A stretch of DNA of 64,000 nucleotides from Rhizobium aethiopicum (GTDB taxonomy: Bacteria > Pseudomonadota > Alphaproteobacteria > Rhizobiales > Rhizobiaceae). Shown here in pieces: positions 28,725-36,042 of this stretch. The notes under the pieces were generated by a model that was not told the origin of the DNA, did no database searches, and saw only the letters and a program-made list of their open reading frames with translations. The stretch is taken from positions 248,001 through 312,000 of the forward strand of contig NZ_FMAJ01000008.1 in the NCBI RefSeq assembly GCF_900094625.1, read 5' to 3'. The position numbers were made by a program, and so were the translations under genes. Each line of letters starts with the position of its first letter. The stretch's first letter is position 1.

Positions 28725-28986
28725 CGTGTCGTTCCTGATCTCTAGCGCATTGGCTGCGAAGCCGCCGTCACGGCGGTTTCGCCTGTCCCGCCGAGCCCTT
28801 TAGCGCGGAACCCGGCAAAAGAAAATTGCCCCTTTTGCACTTCCGTTCGATTTGCCGAGGGTGTGTCTTTTTGCAGCGGCGTCCCATCCCGGCCGCTGTC
28901 ATCAACCCGTCAAAAAATCCGTCGGGTTTTTGAAATTTGGCGCTTGTGCAACCAGATAGGCTGTTCTATAGAAGCGCCGCTGGTCA

Positions 28987-29063
28987 CGGAGTGTAGCGCA
29001 GTCTGGTAGCGCACCACGTTCGGGACGTGGGGGTCGAGTGTTCGAATCACTCCACTCCGACCA
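28987..29063 (+). tRNA. tRNA-Pro (anticodon CGG)
   Basis: The 77-base cloverleaf has acceptor CGGAGTG pairing with CACTCCG (29053-29059), discriminator A and an encoded CCA. The anticodon arm CCACG-TTCGGGA-CGTGG gives CGG, reading proline codon CCG. The T arm carries TGTTCGAATCA. The accessory region begins right after it. Confidence 0.96.
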
Positions 29064-29068
29064 GCTAG

Positions 29069-29095
29069 AAACCCCGCTCCGGCGGGGTTTTTCGT
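29069..29095 (+). terminator. Intrinsic terminator of tRNA-Pro
   Basis: AACCCCGC-TCCG-GCGGGGTT followed by TTTCGTTT forms a stable hairpin with a T tract six bases after the tRNA, on the plus strand. Confidence 0.85.
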
Positions 29096-29222
29096 TTCTC
29101 ACTCATAGATTAATCAAAATGGGGAAGCCCATCTGGGTATGAGCCCTGATCGAGAAGCGTCCATTGCCTCGGGCGCTTTGCCAACGTTCCGATAACGAGG
29201 GCAACGCTCTTCCTCAGGGTAG

Positions 29223-29393
29223 TCATTCTCCTACTTCTCCTTCAGCGTAAGCCACTTTCCCTGCTTCGATGATCTGCCGCCGCTTCCGACGATAGATGAA
29301 TCGCAGGAAACCATCGATGTTACCCGAAATCCCGGCGACGGCGGTGTTCAGTTTCAGGATTTCCTTCATCAAGAAGTTTTCATCAATAGCCAT
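29223..29393 (-). CDS. Possible 56-residue hypothetical protein after tRNA-Pro
   Basis: On the minus strand ATG at 29393 opens a 56-codon frame beginning MAIDENFLMKEILKLNTAVA. It is followed by FLRFIYRRKRRQIIEAG and an acidic end (AEGEVGE), a reasonable small helical protein with a basic patch. The ribosome binding site is weak. The surrounding gap 29100-29470 has no other candidate. Its place between tRNA-Pro and two broken genes suggests acquired sequence. Confidence 0.4.
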   Translation of the reverse strand: MAIDENFLMKEILKLNTAVAGISGNIDGFLRFIYRRKRRQIIEAGKVAYAEGEVGE

Positions 29394-29472
29394 GCAAAGA
29401 ACTCATCAACATTGTATATGCTGACGGTATCAGCGGACGCGGCGGTGCAAGATTCGAGGGGTGGAGGGGAAG

Positions 29473-30166
29473 ATGTTCTGGAAAAAGACGGAGACCAAAT
29501 CAGCTCGACAGACGCTGCAGGACGAAATCGAAGAACACCGCGAAGCAATCCGGCTATCCGAAGATTTCGATGAAGTCTTTCCCGATCCGGTCGTACATCC
29601 GGAAGTTCATAAGCAGGCAGCTACCCTGGAGGCCATGGATTTTAAACACGTCGCGGAAGCAGACCGAAGAAATTTTCGAGCGCACTGTCTGCGCTGGTCG
29701 CTTGCTGAATGACCGGTTGTCATATGGTGGAGGGCAATGGCGCGTAATCGAAAGCGATGTCGGGATCGCCGATGACTGGTCAGGATATAACCTGCCTCGC
29801 ATTACCGGCCGACACTACAAGCTGTATTATGGTAAGCTTCGCAATGGGACGTTGGTCATCAGTCGGGATGGTTCCGGGCGATATGGGTCCGAAGGCGTAA
29901 GCATCGGCCTGAGCTTCAGGTTTCCATTCCTCTATGAGTTCGACGCAATCTATGAAATATTGCGCACGCTGACTTGGCAGCTGAGCAACAGCAAAGACGT
30001 CGACATGGATCGTCGTGATGCTACACTGACACGTGAACTTCTACGAACGCTATGGGGTATCCAGCGCGACGAGATGTACGTCTTCCAATTTCACGAGGCA
30101 GGCCCGGCAACCGTAATGTTCGAGCAGCTGCAAAGTATGCAGAGCAGATTGGCGCACCAGATTTAA
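29473..30166 (+). pseudogene. Hypothetical gene split by a frameshift
   Basis: The first part starts at ATG 29473 after GGAGGGG and reads MFWKKTETKSARQTLQDEIE and on through EHREAIRLSEDFDEVF, up to about 29650. There the sensible reading moves to the +1 frame (KQTEEIFERTVCAGRLLND), which stays open to 30166 and ends FEQLQSMQSRLAHQI. Joined, the product would be about 230 residues, soluble, with alternating strands and helices (YKLYYGKLRNGTLVISRDGS). Either piece alone ends or begins abruptly. I do not recognise the family. It could be a true mutation or a sequencing error. Confidence 0.5.
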
Positions 30167-31180
30167 TCGAGCTGAGCTGCGGCGAGTTCGGGAAATTTGC
30201 GCCGCCAGTTGTCGTCAGCAGTCTTGAGGATATCGGCGTTGTCGGTCATCACCTTTAGACCGGCGAGGCTTAGATCGGTGAACTTGTCCGAGAGAACGGT
30301 ATCGAGCCATTTCTCCATTATATTCTCTACGGTCAGTTCCCGGTTGAGGTCAGTCAATTCGTGGAGGTGCTGGTAGACCTCAGTCTTCAGTTTCGTCTGC
30401 GCCTCCTTCACGTGATCAAGGTACAAGGAATACTCCACCCGAGCCACAAGAAGGGGCGAGTATTCCTCTTGCTGACGCGCGCTGTCGAACTGCTTCTGGA
30501 TTACGCCGAGAAAGCCGGTGCGGATTTGCTCGTACCGCCAGCCGATGAAGTGCCCGGCAGCATCTGGCTTAAGGAAACGCGTTCGGCAGACTATTGTCCA
30601 GAATATAGAAGTGCTCGCCGATCTTTCTGAGGCTGACGACCTCGTCCGGACCCGGATCGAGACTGACGCATTCTTTCTTGTTTTCCGAACAGGCTTTATG
30701 AAGGCGCTGTCGCCAGGCTGCAGATTGCGCGCCTTTCGGCAAGGCGATCTCGTCACTCTCATCATAGACGAGCGTCGAGTATGTCTTATTCCTGAACGTG
30801 TCGTCCCATACGAATGTGCGGAAGCGCGGCGCCTCGTCCGGCGGGTCGCTTCGTTCGATCTCAGCCAGATATGGTTGCCTGGTCAGCGCAAATCGAACGC
30901 TATCGGACGTTATACCGGCCGTGCCGAGGAGATAAAGCGCGAAGAGCAACAGCAGGGGTGCTGTCAGAAGAGAGAGGACCCGCCGCCAGCGCCGCAGCGC
31001 CAGGTTGAAGCAGAGGGAGCCTGCGATGGCGATCAGCGTTGCGAGGAAGACGAAAAGATCGACCGTCCACCAGTCCCATTGGGGAGCAAGCCAATAAAGC
31101 CAATCCTGCCCCAGAAGCGGCAACAGCCAGAGGGCGTATGTCCACGTAAACTGGTCGCCACGTTTTTCTGGCTTTGGCAC
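30163..31180 (-). pseudogene. Membrane protein gene with a one-base frameshift
   Basis: Reading from GTG 31180, the first 203 codons give two or three transmembrane helices (YALWLLPLLGQDWLYWLA, VDLFVFLATLIAIAGSLCFN and LSLLTAPLLLLFALYLLG) and an extracytoplasmic domain ending YILDNSLPNAF before a stop at 30569. The next frame continues at that point without a start codon as LKPDAAGHFIGWRYEQIRTG and stays open to 30163, ending RRKFPELAAAQLD. Removing one C in the TTTCCTTAAG stretch near 30575 would restore a 338-residue protein. No family is recognised. The 5' end lies in a duplicated segment and the 3' end overlaps the plus-strand frameshifted gene by four bases. Confidence 0.6.
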
Positions 31181-31353
31181 GTTTTGGCTACCGGCAAGTT
31201 GATTCGCGCAGCGACAATAACATGTGAGATAGTCACCTCAACCGGAACGAGGCCCGACGTCGCTCTTGAGGCGCTACTCCGCCTGGGGACTGCATGATGA
31301 GCAGGCGACCGCGGCCAAAGCAGGCAATCAAGTTCAGCTCCTGACCGCCAGTC
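31149..31353. repeat. Segmental duplication, left copy
   Basis: The left copy shares CTGGTCGCCACGTTTT, the ATAACATGTGAGATAGTCAC and CTCAACCGGAACGA block, and GTTCAGCTCCTGACCG with the right copy at 31691-32100. It differs by a large internal deletion of the DUF982 coding part. Its left edge also carries the 5' end of the membrane gene. Confidence 0.8.
31297..31344 (+). pseudogene. Internally deleted DUF982 gene, 15 codons left
   Basis: The frame MSRRPRPKQAIKFSS keeps the first four residues (MSRR) and the last five (IKFSS) of the intact DUF982 gene at 31841-32080, together with its stop and flanks. About 190 bp from the middle are missing. This is a clear deletion derivative and is unlikely to be functional. 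Confidence 0.7.
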
Positions 31354-31451
31354 GTTTAAAGCATGCTCGTACGTTCGGTCGAATTCCTCAGTGGATATCC
31401 CAAAGCTGCCGCCGGCTTGCTGGGTCAGGGCCTGCATCCGGAGGTGCGACT

Positions 31452-31480
31452 GAGAAAAAGAAAGCCCCGCGAAAGCGGGG
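31452..31480 (-). terminator. Minus-strand intrinsic terminator
   Basis: Read on the minus strand, CCCCGC-TTTC-GCGGGG is followed by CTTTCTTTTTCTC, a hairpin with a broken T tract. No minus-strand protein gene ends here, so it may terminate a small RNA starting between about 31500 and 31620, where the sequence is AT-rich and contains GCGC-rich inverted repeats. Confidence 0.5.
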
Positions 31481-31690
31481 TCGAGAAAGGGGGGTGTTTC
31501 ATAGTTTGCGCGGCTAGGCGCTGCGCAATTACTTGCGCAAATCAATATTTATTGCAATGAGTAATACTATGGTGAATACCATTCTGGCGGCTATATTCAG
31601 ATGGACTAGGCGTATGATTGTCCGTTTCTTCTCGAAAGAACGAATTATTTACAACCAGCCCAAGCATTGCGTCTCCTGTGCGTCAGGCGG

Positions 31691-32100
31691 CAACTGGTCG
31701 CCACGTTTTCTGGCTTTCGACGTCTGGCTGCCGGCAAGTTGATTCGCCCAGCGACGATAACATGTGAGATAGTCACCTCAACCGGAACGAGTCCCGACGT
31801 CGCTCGTTGAGTCGCGTGTTCCGCGTTGGGGGGCTGCATCATGAGCAGGCGACGAAGCTTCAAGCCGGTGAAGATCACCATCAATGGCAAAACCAGGACC
31901 GTTTATAACGTCGTCCAGGCCGGCAATACGTTGCTCAACGATTGGCCGGAGCAGACGCCGGCGGCCAAGGCTGCCGAGCTGCTTGTGCTCGATGTCTTCA
32001 ATGATGTCGCCGAGCCCGAGCAGGTGCGGCGGGCATTCATTACCGCAGCCAAGGCGAGCGATATCAAGTTCAGCTCCTGACCGGCGGCGCTTGGAAAAGC
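31691..32100. repeat. Segmental duplication, right copy
   Basis: The right copy of the segment at 31149-31353 has the same leader block followed by an intact DUF982 gene and the shared downstream tail (GTTCAGCTCCTGACCG, then a diverged AAAGCATTCGCTTAC). Its left end contains a short antisense piece of the membrane-gene start. Confidence 0.75.
31841..32080 (+). CDS. DUF982 domain protein
   Basis: The 79-residue product begins MSRRRSFKPVKITINGKTRT and continues VYNVVQAGNTLLNDWPEQTP, the DUF982 pattern. Such small proteins are found in many copies in rhizobia, often on plasmids and islands. A GGGGGG tract precedes the ATG. A second copy of the same gene 540 bp upstream survives only as 15 codons. 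Function unknown. Confidence 0.75.
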   Translation: MSRRRSFKPVKITINGKTRTVYNVVQAGNTLLNDWPEQTPAAKAAELLVLDVFNDVAEPEQVRRAFITAAKASDIKFSS

Positions 32101-32106
32101 ATTCGC

Positions 32107-32334
32107 TTACTTCCATGACACCTGCTCCTGGTGATCGAGATCGCGATTCTTGAGTTGCGGCTCCATCCACGCGGCCGAGAGGATCGCGGCCAGGAAGCCG
32201 AAGGCGATGCAGGTGATTGCTTGAATCCGCCAGGAGACGAAGGTGACGGGCGCCGGGGTGAGGGGCTTTTTTCCGCATTGACAGGGCGGGCAGGCGCAGC
32301 CGGAGAAGGCCTTGATGACGCAATCGGCGGACAT
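32107..32334 (-). CDS. Small membrane protein, hypothetical
   Basis: The 75-residue product has a cysteine-rich N-terminus (CVIKAFSGCACPPCQCGKKP), then one transmembrane helix (FVSWRIQAITCIAFGFLAAI) and a charged tail. AAGGAG sits upstream of the ATG. It begins 13 bp after the preceding minus-strand gene and probably shares its repressed promoter. Confidence 0.65.
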   Translation of the reverse strand: MSADCVIKAFSGCACPPCQCGKKPLTPAPVTFVSWRIQAITCIAFGFLAAILSAAWMEPQLKNRDLDHQEQVSWK

Positions 32335-32347
32335 GTCCTGTTCTCCT

Positions 32348-32611
32348 TCAAGCATAGAGCTGATCGCCATCGGTGATGCCCATGATCTCGCGGGCGTAGC
32401 GGTAATGCGCCTCGACGCTGGCCGTGGCGCCGCGCAGCCATGACGGGCCGCGGACCGAATGCTCGGGGCGGGCGAGATAGGCAAAGCCGAGGGCGCCCAT
32501 GCGCTGGGCCTCGTTGGCCATATAGGCGGCGCAATCGCCGAGCCCTTGTGCCGCATTCCAGCGGGCGTCCCGCCGGCTCTGCTCGGTCTCGATCCCGCGG
32601 ATATGCTGCAT
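32348..32611 (-). CDS. Hypothetical protein under CI-type operator control
   Basis: The 87-residue product begins MQHIRGIETEQSRRDARWNA and is helical and basic, ending YRYAREIMGITDGDQLYA. GAGAGGGG lies upstream of the ATG at 32611. Its promoter region contains two matches to the palindrome found at the S24 repressor gene. I do not recognise the family. Confidence 0.65.
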   Translation of the reverse strand: MQHIRGIETEQSRRDARWNAAQGLGDCAAYMANEAQRMGALGFAYLARPEHSVRGPSWLRGATASVEAHYRYAREIMGITDGDQLYA

Positions 32612-32654
32612 CGCTTTGCCCCTCTCTCGCGCCGGCTGGTCGTTGCTTGAAAGA

Positions 32655-32707
32655 AAGGTATATAAGATACCCTCGCGCGTCAACGACAAGAGGTATAAAA
32701 AATACCT
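32655..32707 (-). promoter_or_regulatory. Repressed promoter with two GGTAT-N5-ATACC operators
   Basis: On the minus strand TTGACG (32678-32683) and TACCTT (32655-32660) are separated by 17 bp. GGTATATAAGATACC (32657-32671) covers the -10 element. A second site GGTATAAAAAATACC (32692-32706) lies just upstream of the -35. These match the sites at 34053-34128, so the S24 repressor is the likely ligand. Confidence 0.75.
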
Positions 32708-33213
32708 AATAGGTTGACGAGGTACGAATCGTAGGCTTATGTCTCGGGCAGATGATTGGGCGACCGGGTGCAACTCCCGAGCTGACGAAGCCCAGCGGCG
32801 CGGGAAGCGAAAGTCCTTAAGTGCGCTGTCAGAAAATCAGGACGAGGGCGAAGCGAATGGCCCCTCTGGCACGTGTCCCATCCCGGCTCCGGCCTTCAGG
32901 ACATGGCCAATGCTCTCCCGGCTTCATGGGCTTTGCTCATGGGGTAGGGGGAAGCTTTGGCCGGAACCCTCCCTCACCAGCCTTCAGGAACTGGAAAGAG
33001 ATGGAAGAGAGAGGAGTGAGAGAGATCAGGATATCGCAGGCGCGCGGCGCGGCGGCGATGATCCGCTCTGCGGCGCGTCGCGGCTTTCAGATTTTGAGGC
33101 CTGCCTTCGAGGCGGTTGTTTGCAGCCGTCGGTCTCGCAAGGTTGCTGCATGCATTGCGTGTGGTGATCGAAGCGCCGGGCGGAGCCGGCCTCGGGCTTG
33201 CGAGAGGTTCGCA
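32708..33213. other. Non-coding stretch between repressed operon and repressor operon
   Basis: Open frames on both strands in this 500-bp stretch have poor amino-acid composition, no ribosome binding sites and no resemblance to known families. A TTGACG at 32714 on the plus strand could be a promoter, but I see no gene for it. It may be decayed phage sequence. Confidence 0.4.
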
Positions 33214-33408
33214 TCAAAGCAGGATCGCCAGCGTGGCGCCGAAAGCTGTGATCAGCACGGCAAGTGTCGCGATTTGGAGCCAGGTCTGCCGGTTCGTGAG
33301 CGCAGGCGGATGATCTTGAATCTTTTTGGGAAGTGGTTGGAATTTTGCTGGAATGATAAGAATTAAGCCACTGAATGAACTGGCATTTTCCGGGTGCCTT
33401 GCTATCAC
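33214..33408 (-). CDS. Possible small membrane protein downstream of the repressor
   Basis: A 64-codon frame starts at GTG 33408, overlapping the end of the repressor gene. It begins MIARHPENASSFSGLILIIP and ends in a hydrophobic helix, WLQIATLAVLITAFGATLAI. The overlap suggests translational coupling, but there is no independent evidence of expression. Confidence 0.4.
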   Translation of the reverse strand: MIARHPENASSFSGLILIIPAKFQPLPKKIQDHPPALTNRQTWLQIATLAVLITAFGATLAILL

Positions 33409-34052
33409 ATCTCGATCACCGACCGGCGGACGCGGCCGACGATGGTGACGGCGCCCTGGAATTCCGGCGGCGGCACCTCCTCGTAGGAGGCGGGCTGGAA
33501 GGGCGGGTTGTCGTTCGGGCGGTAGCGCTTGTAGGTGGCGGCCCCGGTCTCGTCGGCGACGACATAGAGCGCGTTCGGCGCCAGGCGCTTGTCGCGGCGA
33601 TTGACGAAAATGATCGAGCCCGGCGGCGAGATCTTGTTCATCGAATTGCCCTCGACCTCGAGCGCGATCCAGTCGCCATCGGGCAGATCGAGCGCGGCGA
33701 CCGTCGGAAATTCCGAGAAGTCGGTGATCGGCGCCTGCTCGGTCAGCTGCCCGGCGCTGACCCAGGAGATCTTCGGCACGTCGGCGACGGAGACCGGCCG
33801 CTCCTCCGGATCGAGCGCATCGCCGGTCCCGAACTGCAGCCAGTTGAGATTGACCCTGAACGCCTTGGCATATTTCTTCGCGTCGGCGATGCCGAAGCCG
33901 TTCCGGCCCGACTCGTGCGCCTTGTAGACATTGGCGTTCCAGCCCAAACGATCGACGATCGCTTTCGGCCCGGCAAAGCCCGCGTTCTTCCTGGCCATGA
34001 CCAGACGCCTTGCGCGTTCTTCGCGCTCAAATTGTTCTTGATCTTTCAACAT
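33405..34052 (-). CDS. CI/LexA-like repressor with S24 peptidase domain
   Basis: The 215-residue product has an N-terminal helix-turn-helix (residues about 17-70, including AIVDRLGWNANVYKAHESGR) and a C-terminal S24 peptidase domain with Ser137 in VEGNSMNK and Lys175 in AATYKRYRP. A likely Ala-Gly self-cleavage bond is at residues 100-101 (WVSAGQ). This is the design of phage repressors inactivated by RecA-stimulated autocleavage. A TATAAT at 34060-34065 places the transcript start at or next to the ATG, as for lambda cI expressed from pRM. Three operator-like palindromes lie in the divergent gap. Confidence 0.88.
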   Translation of the reverse strand: MLKDQEQFEREERARRLVMARKNAGFAGPKAIVDRLGWNANVYKAHESGRNGFGIADAKKYAKAFRVNLNWLQFGTGDALDPEERPVSVADVPKISWVSAGQLTEQAPITDFSEFPTVAALDLPDGDWIALEVEGNSMNKISPPGSIIFVNRRDKRLAPNALYVVADETGAATYKRYRPNDNPPFQPASYEEVPPPEFQGAVTIVGRVRRSVIEM

Positions 34053-34128
34053 GATATAAATTATACCCTAAAAAAAGGTATATGTAATGCCCTAAATCGC
34101 TTGACGTGTGCGAGGTATTTTACGTACC
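34053..34128. promoter_or_regulatory. Divergent control region with three GGTAT-N5-ATACC-like operators
   Basis: Sites are GATATAAATTATACC (34053-34067), GGTATATGTAATGCC (34077-34091) and GGTATTTTACGTACC (34114-34128). The first overlaps the repressor's own -10. The third lies between a plus-strand TTGACG (34101-34106) and TACCCT (34125-34130), which would start the rightward transcript at the ATG of 34138. The arrangement resembles a temperate-phage immunity switch. Confidence 0.8.
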
Positions 34129-34137
34129 CTTATAGCC

Positions 34138-34362
34138 ATGACAAGCATCGAGATTTTCAACAACCGGCCCCGGCTTTCGGGCTTTGCCAATGCCCGCTAC
34201 ACCGGTTGCCCGCACTGCGGCAGGACGCTGTCGATCGCCGAGGTGATCGAACGCCATTGCGAGCAATGCGGCCGGCAGACGGATCCGGAGGAGATGCGGC
34301 AGACGCCGGTCTTGCCCGGTTCTCAGCCGACCACCAAACCCGACAGCCTCACTCCTCCCTGA
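34138..34362 (+). CDS. Small zinc-ribbon protein, first gene of phage-like operon
   Basis: The 74-residue product has two CxxC knuckles, CPHCGRTLS near residue 24 and CEQCGRQT near residue 42, and a proline-rich tail. No Shine-Dalgarno precedes ATG 34138. The predicted promoter puts the transcript start at the ATG itself, so translation may be leaderless. In phages a small zinc protein in this position is often a regulator, but that is only inference. Confidence 0.6.
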   Translation: MTSIEIFNNRPRLSGFANARYTGCPHCGRTLSIAEVIERHCEQCGRQTDPEEMRQTPVLPGSQPTTKPDSLTPP

Positions 34363-34497
34363 AGGCTATCGGCAGCTGGCGTCGCGCTCCCTCGGCGACG
34401 CCAGCCTCTTCCACAGGTTTGAAACTGAACGATCTGGCCGGCGCCCGCCTGGCGGGAAGGGCCGGCTGCGGATCGAAATGAGAAAGAGGATCAAGCG

Positions 34498-34764
34498 ATG
34501 AGCATCGCCACAGCCTATCAAGGCACTCACATGAACGCCCTCGAGCTCTTCCGCTCCGGCCGGGACTATATCGAAATCTCGGCCATCGTCGGCATGTCGG
34601 TACCCTCTGTGGAAAGCGAGATCCACCGGCTTCGCAGCGCCGAGAAGGGCGACACCGCCCAGCAGGATTACGCCGCCGGCAAGGCCAGGCGGTTTGCCGG
34701 TCGCGCCGCCAAGCCCGGCGCCCTGGTCGGTTTCGCCGGCGCCCGACGCAGGCTGCCGGTTTGA
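34498..34764 (+). CDS. Small helix-turn-helix-like protein
   Basis: The 88-residue product has MNALELFRSGRDYIEISAIV followed by GMSVPSVESEIHRLRS, which looks like a short helix-turn-helix, and then a basic Ala/Arg-rich tail. AGAGGA precedes the ATG. It is the second gene of the rightward phage-like run. Confidence 0.6.
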   Translation: MSIATAYQGTHMNALELFRSGRDYIEISAIVGMSVPSVESEIHRLRSAEKGDTAQQDYAAGKARRFAGRAAKPGALVGFAGARRRLPV

Positions 34765-34796
34765 GATCGGCAGTGGGCGAGCGGAAAGGGATGCGC

Positions 34797-35165
34797 ATGC
34801 AAAAGGAAGAGATCGATAAGGACATCATGGAGATCCTCAGCCCGGTGCTGGGGCAGGAGCTGGCGGAGGCGATCATCGTGCATCGCAGCCGCACGCTGAA
34901 GAAGCCGCTGACGGTCTATGCGGCGAGGATCCAGGTCAGGGAGTATCTCAAGACCGGCAACCCGGTCGAGGCCGCCGAGATGCAGATCCTGCGCGGCTGG
35001 CGGGCGATCAAATCCGACTGGTATTTCAATGAGAAGGCGAGGGAAGCCGGGCCGATCAATGCAAGCGTGGGCAGAAGGACATCGGTCGATGCCGCAAGAG
35101 ATTTCCTCTCCGGTCAAGATCATAGCGGGGATGCTTTCGGGCTTTCCGGCCTCCGCCGGCATTGA
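34797..35165 (+). CDS. Hypothetical protein of phage-like operon
   Basis: The 122-residue product begins MQKEEIDKDIMEILSPVLGQ and is helical with RTLKKPLTVYAARIQVREYL. GGAAAGGG lies six bases before ATG 34797; an ATG at 34791 is also possible. Its 3' end overlaps the start of the next gene by 77 bases, which is unusual unless the last part is dispensable. No family is recognised. Confidence 0.55.
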   Translation: MQKEEIDKDIMEILSPVLGQELAEAIIVHRSRTLKKPLTVYAARIQVREYLKTGNPVEAAEMQILRGWRAIKSDWYFNEKAREAGPINASVGRRTSVDAARDFLSGQDHSGDAFGLSGLRRH

Positions 35166-35529
35166 TCCCGACATGCAGCTCCGCGCCTATCTCGTTGCCA
35201 TCGACGGCATTCCGGCAGAGGCGGTCTGGCTGGCCGCCAAGCTGTTCCTCTCGGGCAAGGTCCGCGATCATAACCGCGCCTTCGCCCCGAGCTCGGCGAG
35301 CTTCGCCGAGATCGCCCGCCAGCAGCAGGCGGTGATGATGGCGCAACGCCGGCCGCGCGTCGAGGCGCCACCCGAACAGCCGCTGCCGAAGGTCGCGGCC
35401 GAAAAGATGCGGCTGCTGAGACAGGCGGCAAACGGCAGCCGCAGCGCCAAACGGGCGCTGGCTGAGATGTTTCCCGACAATCCGGTCATCGCAAAGGCCG
35501 CACGAGACGCACAGGAGGCAGTGGGATGA
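35089..35529 (+). CDS. Hypothetical protein of phage-like operon
   Basis: The 146-residue product begins MPQEISSPVKIIAGMLSGFP and has helical segments (LRAYLVAIDGIPAEAVWLAA) and a basic C-terminus. AGAAGGA lies upstream. A replication or recombination accessory role would be plausible for its position, but no motif proves it. Its stop overlaps the next start (ATGA). Confidence 0.6.
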   Translation: MPQEISSPVKIIAGMLSGFPASAGIDPDMQLRAYLVAIDGIPAEAVWLAAKLFLSGKVRDHNRAFAPSSASFAEIARQQQAVMMAQRRPRVEAPPEQPLPKVAAEKMRLLRQAANGSRSAKRALAEMFPDNPVIAKAARDAQEAVG

Positions 35530-35822
35530 GAGATCTGTTCTGGACGGAAGACAAGATCGTCAAGGCGCAGAAGCTCTGGCAGGAAGGGTTTTCGGCGCGT
35601 GAGATCGCCGAACTCTTCGGCTCGAAGAAAAACACCGTCATCAACATGGCGCATCGCAACCGCGACAGGTTTCCGTCAAGGCAGGATGCGCGCAAGCAGT
35701 TGGCGACCGCCGGCGCGGCGCCCGCGCCGATCCGCCATCCCGACCGTGTCAGGCGGGTGACGCTGTCGGGCGCCGAGGTGACGATGCCGCGTGTGCCGAC
35801 GATCGACGGGCCGGCGCCATGA
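35526..35822 (+). CDS. GcrA-like helix-turn-helix regulator
   Basis: The 98-residue product begins MRDLFWTEDKIVKAQKLWQE and continues GFSAREIAELFGSKKNTVIN and MAHRNR, the N-terminal DNA-binding pattern of GcrA-type cell-cycle regulators. The rest is a short basic tail rather than the full GcrA C-terminal domain. It overlaps both neighbours by four bases, so it is translationally coupled within the phage-like run. Confidence 0.75.
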   Translation: MRDLFWTEDKIVKAQKLWQEGFSAREIAELFGSKKNTVINMAHRNRDRFPSRQDARKQLATAGAAPAPIRHPDRVRRVTLSGAEVTMPRVPTIDGPAP

Positions 35823-36028
35823 GCGCCGTGATCAGCGCCGTGACTCCGCGCGAGCGGGAAATCATCGGCTGGATGGCGCAAGGCAAGACCGCCGCCGAGA
35901 TCGGCACCATCCTCGGCATCTCGCCGATCACCGTCAACACCCACATTGCCAACGCCAAGGCGAAACTCGGCGTGTTCAAGGAGACCGCGCTGGTCGCCGC
36001 CGCACTTCGAAACGGCATCATTCAATAG
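35819..36028 (+). CDS. Stand-alone LuxR-type helix-turn-helix protein
   Basis: The 69-residue product is little more than a LuxR C-terminal HTH: TPREREIIGWMAQGKTAAEI, then GTILGISPITVNTHIANAKA and KLGV. No receiver or autoinducer domain is attached. It starts within the stop of the GcrA-like gene (ATGA overlap), so the two are probably made together. Confidence 0.8.
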   Translation: MSAVISAVTPREREIIGWMAQGKTAAEIGTILGISPITVNTHIANAKAKLGVFKETALVAAALRNGIIQ

Positions 36029-36042
36029 GAAGGACCATCCCG

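Noticed and set aside
31033..31545. Minus-strand frame of 170 codons across the left duplication copy
   Set aside because: It runs antisense through the duplicated leader and the DUF982 remnant. The part from 31290 to 31460 looks faintly protein-like, but nothing supports a gene.
32739..33366. Two overlapping plus-strand frames between the leftward operon and the repressor
   Set aside because: Cys/Arg/Ser-rich low-complexity translation, no ribosome binding site and no family resemblance.
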